This document shows positions 7,087 through 11,200 of a DNA stretch of 11,200 nt, one piece after another. A program made the translations under genes and the position numbers. The notes beneath the pieces are model-generated. The model was not told where the DNA came from and did not search any database. It saw nothing but the letters and a program-made list of their open reading frames with translations. Numbering within the stretch: position 1 is the first letter of the stretch; each line of letters opens with the position of its first letter. The DNA is from Deltaproteobacteria bacterium (lineage in GTDB: Bacteria > Desulfobacterota > Syntrophia > Syntrophales > UBA2185): positions 1 to 11,200 of the forward strand of contig JAPLJQ010000108.1 of the NCBI GenBank assembly GCA_026388495.1, in the 5' to 3' direction.

Positions 7087-7398
7087 ATGTATGCAGTTAT
7101 AAAAACAGGCGGAAAACAGCACAAGGTTTCCGAAGGCGATGTCCTTTCTGTTGAAAAAATCAACGGGAACAAAGGAGATACAGTGTCATTCGATGAAGTA
7201 TTAATGGTCGCCAAGGACGGAAAAATCAATGTAGGAACTCCCTATCTGGACGGCGTGAAAGTCGTCGGTGAGATTATGGAACAGACCAAAGATCGCAAGA
7301 TCACGGTGTTCAAGATGAAAAGAAGAAAAGGGTTTCATAAGAAAACAGGACATCGCCAGAAATTAACACGGATGAAGATAAGGGAAATATCCATTTAA
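7087..7398 (+). CDS. rplU: 50S ribosomal protein L21
   Basis: L21 binds 23S rRNA in the large subunit. The 103-aa length is standard. The start MYAVIKTGGKQHKVSEGDVLSVEKI is the classic N-terminal signature, and the C-terminal part KITVFKMKRRKGFHKKTGHRQKLTRMKI is the basic rRNA-binding segment. ATG 7087 has AGGA nine nt upstream. It is the first gene after a strong promoter and precedes rpmA by 12 nt, the near-universal rplU-rpmA pair. Confidence 0.98.
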   Translation: MYAVIKTGGKQHKVSEGDVLSVEKINGNKGDTVSFDEVLMVAKDGKINVGTPYLDGVKVVGEIMEQTKDRKITVFKMKRRKGFHKKTGHRQKLTRMKIREISI

Positions 7399-7410
7399 GC
7401 GGAGGAATGT

Positions 7411-7665
7411 ATGGCACATAAGAAGGGACAGGGTAGTACCCGCAATGGAAGAGACAGCAACGCTCAGAGGCGGGGCGTCAAGGTGTACGGCGGCCAGAAG
7501 ATCAACGCCGGTTCCATCATCGTCCGTCAGGTCGGGACGAAGATCCATCCCGGCAACAATGTTGGCCTTGGAAAAGATTACACCATTTTCTCCAGAATCG
7601 ATGGTATCGTGAAATACGAAAGGCTGGATAAAAAAAGAAAGAAAGTTAGCGTTTACGCTGCATAG
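7411..7665 (+). CDS. rpmA: 50S ribosomal protein L27
   Basis: L27 reaches towards the peptidyl transferase centre with its N-terminus. The 84-aa protein begins MAHKKGQGSTRNGRDSNAQRRGVK, the canonical form without the Firmicutes-type cleavable N-terminal extension. The body GGQKINAGSIIVRQVGTKIHPGNNVGLGKDYTIFS is fully typical. A GGAGG ribosome site (7402-7406) sits just upstream of ATG 7411. It is cotranscribed with rplU. Confidence 0.98.
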   Translation: MAHKKGQGSTRNGRDSNAQRRGVKVYGGQKINAGSIIVRQVGTKIHPGNNVGLGKDYTIFSRIDGIVKYERLDKKRKKVSVYAA

Positions 7666-7700
7666 CCGGCTTTTTAAATAATGAGGAGGCATTTAAGAAA

Positions 7701-7910
7701 ATGGACGAGCGTGAAACTGGTGTTGTTAAATGGTTCAACGACAAAAAGGGTTATGGGTTTATTTCTCGTGAATCAGGGGAAGATGTTTTCGTACATTATT
7801 CATCCATTACTGGAGAAGGATTTCGCAGCTTAGCGGAGGGGGATCGTGTCGAGTTCTCGGTCAAGCAGGATCAGAAGGGTCAGGCGGCCGTGGATGTGAG
7901 TAAAATTTAG
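7701..7910 (+). CDS. Cold-shock domain protein (CspA family)
   Basis: This is a single-stranded nucleic acid binding, RNA chaperone-type protein of 69 aa: one OB-fold cold-shock domain. The family signature GVVKWFNDKKGYGFI (about 7-21) includes RNP1 (KGYGFI), and VFVHYSSI (about 29-36) carries RNP2. GFRSLAEGDRVEFSV and KGQAAVDV complete the domain. ATG 7701 follows AGGAGG (7684-7689) after 11 nt. It begins 35 nt after rpmA with no obvious terminator between, so readthrough from the rplU promoter is likely. Its place between rpmA and obgE is uncommon. Whether it is truly cold-induced cannot be told. Confidence 0.95.
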   Translation: MDERETGVVKWFNDKKGYGFISRESGEDVFVHYSSITGEGFRSLAEGDRVEFSVKQDQKGQAAVDVSKI

Positions 7911-7936
7911 CGTTGCGGGAACGCTCCGAAGGAGCG
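7909..7936 (+). other. Two overlapping, mutually exclusive hairpins after csp
   Basis: AGCGTT (7909-7914) pairs with AACGCT (7920-7925) across a 5-nt loop; the stem starts in the csp stop codon. CGCTCC (7922-7927) pairs with GGAGCG (7931-7936) across GAA. The two stems share 7922-7925 and cannot form together. Both are perfect 6-bp stems. The functional meaning is unknown. Confidence 0.4.
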
Positions 7937-7993
7937 GTTATGAATTGCTGACATCAAACATGTGAGTTCCCGTTTCATAGCGAGAAAAGAAAG

Positions 7994-8026
7994 AAAGGCA
8001 CTTTTAGACAAAGTGCCTTTTGTTTT
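7994..8026 (+). terminator. Intrinsic terminator between csp and obgE
   Basis: AAAGGCACTTT (7994-8004) pairs perfectly with AAAGTGCCTTT (8010-8020), an 11-bp stem with a 5-nt loop. It is followed at once by TGTTTTATTA. It lies 83 nt after the csp stop and 77 nt before obgE, and should end much of the rplU-rpmA-csp transcription. Confidence 0.85.
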
Positions 8027-8044
8027 ATTAACAAACGGAACATG

Positions 8045-8073
8045 TTGCTTTTTTACCATCCCGATACTACAAT
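8045..8073 (+). promoter_or_regulatory. Candidate promoter of obgE-proB
   Basis: TTGCTT (8045-8050) and TACAAT (8068-8073) are separated by 17 nt, immediately after the csp terminator and 29 nt before the obgE start. The -10 matches consensus at five of six positions; the -35 is weak. Its place after a terminator is the main reason to believe it. Confidence 0.45.
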
Positions 8074-8102
8074 TAACAAATAAGAGACGGCAGGACCAAC
8101 AT

Positions 8103-9104
8103 ATGAAGTTCATCGACGAAGTCAAGATATTCGTAAAGGCTGGAGATGGTGGAAAAGGCTGCGTCAGCTTCAGGCGGGAAAAATTTGTTCCCCGCGGCGG
8201 CCCGGATGGTGGAGACGGCGGAAAGGGAGGAGACGTGATCGTCCGCACTTTGATCAGCCATCGCACCCTTCTTGATCTACAATACAGGCAGCATCATGTG
8301 GCAAAGCACGGCGGACATGGAAAAGGAAGTAACAAAACCGGCAGGAATTCCAAAGACGTTGAAATATCTGTTCCCGTGGGTACACTTATTCTTGATGCAG
8401 ACACAGGAGAGCTCCTGGCCGATTTGACGACCAACGGACAATCGTTCGTCGTTGCCAGAGGAGGGATCGGGGGGAGGGGAAATGCCAGGTTTGCCACATC
8501 AACCCGTCAGGCTCCCCGCTATGCCCAGGATGGCATAAAAGGAGAAGAACGCCGGATTCGACTTGAACTCAAGCTTTTAGCAGACGTGGGCATCATCGGG
8601 CTTCCCAATGTTGGAAAATCTACATTCATATCGAAAGTTTCTGCGGCACGACCCAAAATAGCCGATTATCCGTTCACCACACTCGTACCCAATCTTGGTG
8701 TCGTCAAATACGGAAATTTCGAAACCTTTGTCATCGCAGACATACCGGGACTGATCGAAGGGGCCCATGAGGGTATGGGCATGGGAATTCGATTCCTCCG
8801 CCATATCGAAAGAACAACCGTCCTGCTTCACATTCTGGACACATCAAGAGAATCCTTTGAGAATGCCTGGCACGATTATGAAACGATTAATCGTGAACTC
8901 GCATTTTTCAGCCCGAAACTTATAGAAAAGCCTCAGGTTGTCGCGATCAACAAAATCGACCTTCCCCTCACCAGGGAAAGGATGAAAAAGGCTGTTGACA
9001 TCTTTGAAAACAATGGCGTAAAAGTATGGTGTTTTTCCGCCGCAACGGGAGAAGGCGTTCAGGCCGTGATTTACGAAATAGCAAAAAAACTAAGCGTGAA
9101 ATAG
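8103..9104 (+). CDS. obgE: GTPase Obg/CgtA
   Basis: This is an essential GTPase linked to 50S subunit assembly and stress control. The 333-aa protein has the glycine-rich Obg domain first (about 1-158: MKFIDEVKIFVKAGDGGKGCVSFRREKFVPRGGPDGGDGGKGG). The G domain follows: P-loop GLPNVGKS (about 166-173), switch I DYPFTTL, G3 DIPGLIEGAHEGMGMG, G4 NKIDLP and G5 SAATGEG. It ends soon after the G domain and lacks the longer C-terminal (OCT) domain of some Gram-positives. ATG 8103 is chosen because the MKFIDEV start is conserved and AGGA lies at 8092-8095. The frame is open back to 7962, but that stretch covers the terminator and promoter and is not coding. proB follows after 13 nt. Confidence 0.97.
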   Translation: MKFIDEVKIFVKAGDGGKGCVSFRREKFVPRGGPDGGDGGKGGDVIVRTLISHRTLLDLQYRQHHVAKHGGHGKGSNKTGRNSKDVEISVPVGTLILDADTGELLADLTTNGQSFVVARGGIGGRGNARFATSTRQAPRYAQDGIKGEERRIRLELKLLADVGIIGLPNVGKSTFISKVSAARPKIADYPFTTLVPNLGVVKYGNFETFVIADIPGLIEGAHEGMGMGIRFLRHIERTTVLLHILDTSRESFENAWHDYETINRELAFFSPKLIEKPQVVAINKIDLPLTRERMKKAVDIFENNGVKVWCFSAATGEGVQAVIYEIAKKLSVK

Positions 9105-9117
9105 ACAAATCATTATT

Positions 9118-10257
9118 ATGACCAGAAAAGAAATATTGGCAGGTGCAAAGAGGGTCCTCATTAAAATCGGCAGCGCCGTTCTGAGCGGCGAAAATGGCCT
9201 GGATCTTCAAATCATCGAGCAACTCGTGGATGAAATGGCGCAACTGAAAAAGAAAGGGTATCAGATTGTGATCGTCACCTCCGGCGCCATTGCTTCCGGC
9301 AAACACAGGATGGGAATCTCAGGCAAGTTGAAAAGTATGCCGCAGAAGCAGGCCGCAGCAGCGATCGGCCAGGGAAGGCTCATGAGGGTGTACTCCAACG
9401 CGTTCGGGAAATACGGCCTTTATGTTGCCCAGATTCTTTTGACTATGAGCGATCTGACGGATCGAAAGCGCTTCCTGAATATCCGTAACACCCTCTCCAC
9501 GCTCATCGAATGGGGGGTTATCGCCGTTATAAATGAAAATGACAGCGTCGCCGTCGATGAAATCAAATTCGGGGATAACGATCATCTTGCCGCCATGATC
9601 ACCAATACCATAGAGGCCCATCTGCTCATTAATTTAACCAGTACGGAAGGTCTTTACGACAGAAATCCATCGGGATCAAAGAAGGCGAAACTCATCTCTC
9701 TGGTGAAGGAGTTCACGAAAGAAATCGAATCAGCCGCTACGGAAGAAACGACGCCGATCGGAATGGGAGGCATGAAAAGCAAGGTTCTGGCGGCCAAGAA
9801 AGTGACGGCATTCGGCATACCCTGCATTATAGCCCCCGGTAGAAGAAAGGGGGTCCTCCACGACATCTTTGCAGGGAAAGAGATAGGAACCCTGTTTTTA
9901 CCCACAAGCGAACATTTGAGCAGCAGAAAACACTGGATTGCCTTTACCCTGAGGTCACGGGGCAAATTAATCATCGATGAAGGCGCAAAGAAGGCTCTCC
10001 TTGAGGAAGGGAAAAGCCTTCTGCCATCGGGGGTTGTCGGGGTCGAGGGGGATTTCGCAATTGGAGATCCCGTTACCTGCGTCGATATGGAAGGAATCAC
10101 CGTAGCCAAAGGGCTGGCTAATTACGGTGCGCCGGAAATTCGCAAAATCATGGGGGTAAAGTCTTCCAGAATTGAACAGATCCTGGGATATAAGGACTAT
10201 GATGAGATCATTCACCGGGACAACCTGGCGATAACCAGGGAAAGTATAAAACCATAG
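9118..10257 (+). CDS. proB: Glutamate 5-kinase with PUA domain
   Basis: ProB phosphorylates glutamate to glutamyl-5-phosphate, the first step of proline synthesis; the proA reductase is not in this window. The 379-aa length is normal for the two-domain form. The amino acid kinase domain shows KRVLIKIGSAVL (about 11-22), IVTSGAIASGKHRMG, VAQILLT, VIAVINENDSVAVDEIKFGDNDHLAA and GMGGMKSKVLAAK. A C-terminal PUA domain (about 280-360: GKLIIDEGAKKALLEEGKSLLPSGVVGVEGDF) precedes the tail. ATG 9118 is the only reasonable start. It has no visible ribosome site, but lies 13 nt after the obgE stop, so it is probably translated by coupling. obgE-proB adjacency is common in deltaproteobacteria. Confidence 0.97.
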   Translation: MTRKEILAGAKRVLIKIGSAVLSGENGLDLQIIEQLVDEMAQLKKKGYQIVIVTSGAIASGKHRMGISGKLKSMPQKQAAAAIGQGRLMRVYSNAFGKYGLYVAQILLTMSDLTDRKRFLNIRNTLSTLIEWGVIAVINENDSVAVDEIKFGDNDHLAAMITNTIEAHLLINLTSTEGLYDRNPSGSKKAKLISLVKEFTKEIESAATEETTPIGMGGMKSKVLAAKKVTAFGIPCIIAPGRRKGVLHDIFAGKEIGTLFLPTSEHLSSRKHWIAFTLRSRGKLIIDEGAKKALLEEGKSLLPSGVVGVEGDFAIGDPVTCVDMEGITVAKGLANYGAPEIRKIMGVKSSRIEQILGYKDYDEIIHRDNLAITRESIKP

Positions 10258-10340
10258 ACAACCGCACAAATGCTCCATTTCATAAATACGCATAAGTACC
10301 ATGTAACACTTACAACTTCGGATCAACCACCTTCAACGCC

Positions 10341-10514
10341 ATGGACGTCACACAGAGAAAAATCAATTTACTGGACCTTCCAACCCTTTCGCCGGAGGAA
10401 AAGTCGAATTTCATCATCGCCCTGCAAAACATGAAACGGGCCATCGAGGCCGTACTGGCCGAGGCAATGCAACCCGCGACGGAAGAGCCAAAACCGAGCA
10501 AAAATTTAGCATGA
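10341..10514 (+). CDS. Possible 57-aa hypothetical protein
   Basis: ATG 10341 opens a 57-residue frame: MDVTQRKINLLDLPTLSPEE, then KSNFIIALQNMKRAIEAVLAE, ending in a Pro/Glu/Lys-rich tail. The middle would be an amphipathic helix (about 18-43). Codon use (frequent GCC, ATC, GAG, CTG) resembles the neighbouring genes, which favours a real gene. There is no good ribosome site, and the frame is open upstream to 10296 without another start. It begins 83 nt after proB on the same strand and may be the last gene of that unit. No family is recognised. Confidence 0.45.
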   Translation: MDVTQRKINLLDLPTLSPEEKSNFIIALQNMKRAIEAVLAEAMQPATEEPKPSKNLA

Positions 10515-10563
10515 AAATGATCGGTGCTGTCGTTAGATCGTTAATTGTATAATATACTTAAGT

Positions 10564-10583
10564 CAGTTCTGTGCACAGAACTG
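10564..10583. terminator. 20-bp perfect palindrome, possible terminator after proB
   Basis: CAGTTCTG-TGCA-CAGAACTG is a perfect palindrome that can fold into an 8-bp stem with a 4-nt loop. CCCTTTAATTTT follows, a weak T-rich tail, so it may end the proB unit inefficiently. A perfect TATAAT (10548-10553) lies just before it without a good -35. The palindrome could instead be an operator for a dimeric regulator. Confidence 0.4.
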
Positions 10584-10630
10584 CCCTTTAATTTTGGAAT
10601 GTTTTCCTTTCAAGAAAAAAGAAGTTGTAT

Positions 10631-10649
10631 TATTTTGATACTCAAAATA
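10631..10649. other. Small AT-rich inverted repeat
   Basis: TATTTTGA (10631-10638) and TCAAAATA (10642-10649) form an 8-bp stem with a 3-nt loop. It lies in the gene-free stretch 10515-10717, which otherwise holds only the palindromes at 10564 and 10678 and shows no coding frame of interest. Confidence 0.3.
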
Positions 10650-10677
10650 CCGGAAAAATGGGAGTTGTATATTAATA

Positions 10678-10704
10678 GTACGGCCGCGCTGCGCGCGACC
10701 GTAC
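10678..10704. other. Very GC-rich hairpin in AT-rich gap
   Basis: GTACGG (10678-10683) pairs with CCGTAC (10699-10704). After one C/A mismatch, CGCGC (10685-10689) pairs with GCGCG (10693-10697) round a 3-nt loop. No T-run follows. In such an AT-rich setting it stands out. It may be a REP-like repeat unit, a scar of a mobile element or a structural site. Confidence 0.5.
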
Positions 10705-10756
10705 GGCGAAATGTTAAACTGTAAGTCATTCCGAAAAGGACAAGCAACCTCAAGTA

Positions 10757-10951
10757 GTGCGGAGGGCTTTTGATGTACCAATTACTATCGGTCCTAAGCG
10801 TAAACTTCCCCTTCAAGGGACGGATATACCCCTTGATACAGTACATAAAATTATCGTTGGTGAAACAAAAGTATATATTTTGGCTCAAGTCGAGTACATT
10901 GACGACTTCTTTCCAAAGAAAACCCGTATAACTAAAATGAGTGGAGATTGA
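10757..10951 (+). pseudogene. Fragment of an uncharacterised protein
   Basis: The frame is open from 10718 to TGA 10949-10951, but the first usable start (GTG 10757) has no ribosome site. The readable part, PITIGPKRKLPLQGTDIPLDTVHKII followed by VYILAQVEYIDDFFPKKTRI, looks like the C-terminal region of certain uncharacterised, membrane-anchored bacterial proteins. Those end in a pattern like YVYGxIxYxDxFG...RTxFC; this is recall of a family style, not a search. The N-terminal part is missing and the end seems cut short, so a decayed remnant is likelier than a working 64-aa gene. A nearby transposon end fits this. Confidence 0.35.
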
Positions 10952-11067
10952 ACGCTGACGTCCATATGGGTTATCGCTTCAGCTTTACCCCCGATAATAA
11001 TTGCAATGACGAGGATTGCAAGTAGAAGCACAATTCCAACTACCTTAAAATGGGACATTCCTCGGAA

Positions 11068-11200
11068 TGTCAACCGAAAATTGACCATCTGTGATAACCG
11101 AATGTTGACCACCCTGAGCAATATTTAAAGTTCGAGATGACGAGGGTTAATCATCTCACCCCTTCTTTCACCGGTTCCCTTGACCGGTCTTATTCGTACC
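11068..11200 (-). mobile_element. Partial IS21-like element, terminal region
   Basis: Two 21-bp near-repeats of the form TGxxAACCGAAxxTTGACCAx lie at 11068-11088 and 11092-11112 (16 of 21 identical, 24-bp spacing). IS21-family elements usually begin TG and end CA and carry such multiple repeats near their ends, so the boundary is placed at 11068. On the - strand a frame open from the window edge ends at TAA 11127-11125 (about 24 residues, ...GTGERRGEMINPRHLEL), where an istB-type C-terminus would be expected; that sequence is not diagnostic. ACCGGT occurs twice at 11170-11175 and 11183-11188. The rest of the element lies outside the window. Confidence 0.4.

Noticed and set aside
7666..7684. 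Terminator between rpmA and csp (AGCCGGCT followed by TTTTT)
   Set aside because: The 8-bp palindrome has no loop and cannot form a stable stem, so readthrough into csp is expected.
7962..8102. Upstream extension of obgE by 47 residues
   Set aside because: This stretch contains the csp terminator and a probable promoter. Obg proteins begin at MKFIDEV, which has its own ribosome site.
10310..10501. 63-codon frame on the - strand
   Set aside because: It is antisense to the 57-aa candidate, which has more host-like codon use. The translation is Ser/Ala/Cys-rich without a pattern.
10700..10720. Integron attC-like motif (GTTAAAC after the GC-rich hairpin)
   Set aside because: GTTAAAC fits the GTTRRRY core, but no matching RYYYAAC partner or integrase is present, so it is probably chance.

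Overview
The window is a housekeeping stretch of a Gram-negative-type chromosome of roughly even base composition. Several things suggest a deltaproteobacterium (Desulfobacterota, Syntrophus/Smithella-like): a zinc-ribbon/DUF3426 membrane protein paired with hpt, a purH-purE-tsaC-type run, the rplU-rpmA-obgE-proB order, and short intergenic repeats of kinds common in that group. The taxonomic assignment is inference; no rRNA or other marker gene was available to compare.

Left block (1-4401, + strand): purH (late purine synthesis), purE (N5-CAIR mutase), a TsaC/Sua5/YwlC-type threonylcarbamoyl-AMP synthase and an RlmD/RumA-type 23S rRNA m5U methyltransferase. purE is broken in this sequence by an almost perfect 40-bp tandem duplication that shifts the frame inside the phosphate-binding loop region. 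Two short repeat elements (1730-1874 and 3090-3161) lie between these genes.

Middle block (4402-6435): a MITE-like element with 21-bp terminal inverted repeats (4428-4616), then a leftward pair. The pair is hpt (hypoxanthine phosphoribosyltransferase, purine salvage), with a good sigma70-type promoter and a long leader, followed by a membrane protein with a zinc ribbon and a DUF3426-like domain.

Right block (6506-10514, + strand): an unrecognised 131-aa gene, then rplU (L21) and rpmA (L27) behind a strong promoter, a cold-shock protein gene, obgE and proB, and a possible 57-aa gene. The csp gene sits inside the usual rplU-rpmA-obgE order. It is followed by a clear intrinsic terminator and a probable new promoter, so obgE-proB appears to be a separately controlled unit.

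Right edge (10515-11200): an AT-rich region without intact genes. It holds two strong palindromes, a fragment of what looks like an uncharacterised protein, and what appears to be the end of an IS21-like element running out of the window. I found no defence system, CRISPR array, tRNA or rRNA, and no convincing new multi-gene system. The best observations are the purE duplication, the csp insertion with its control signals, and the mobile or repeat elements.
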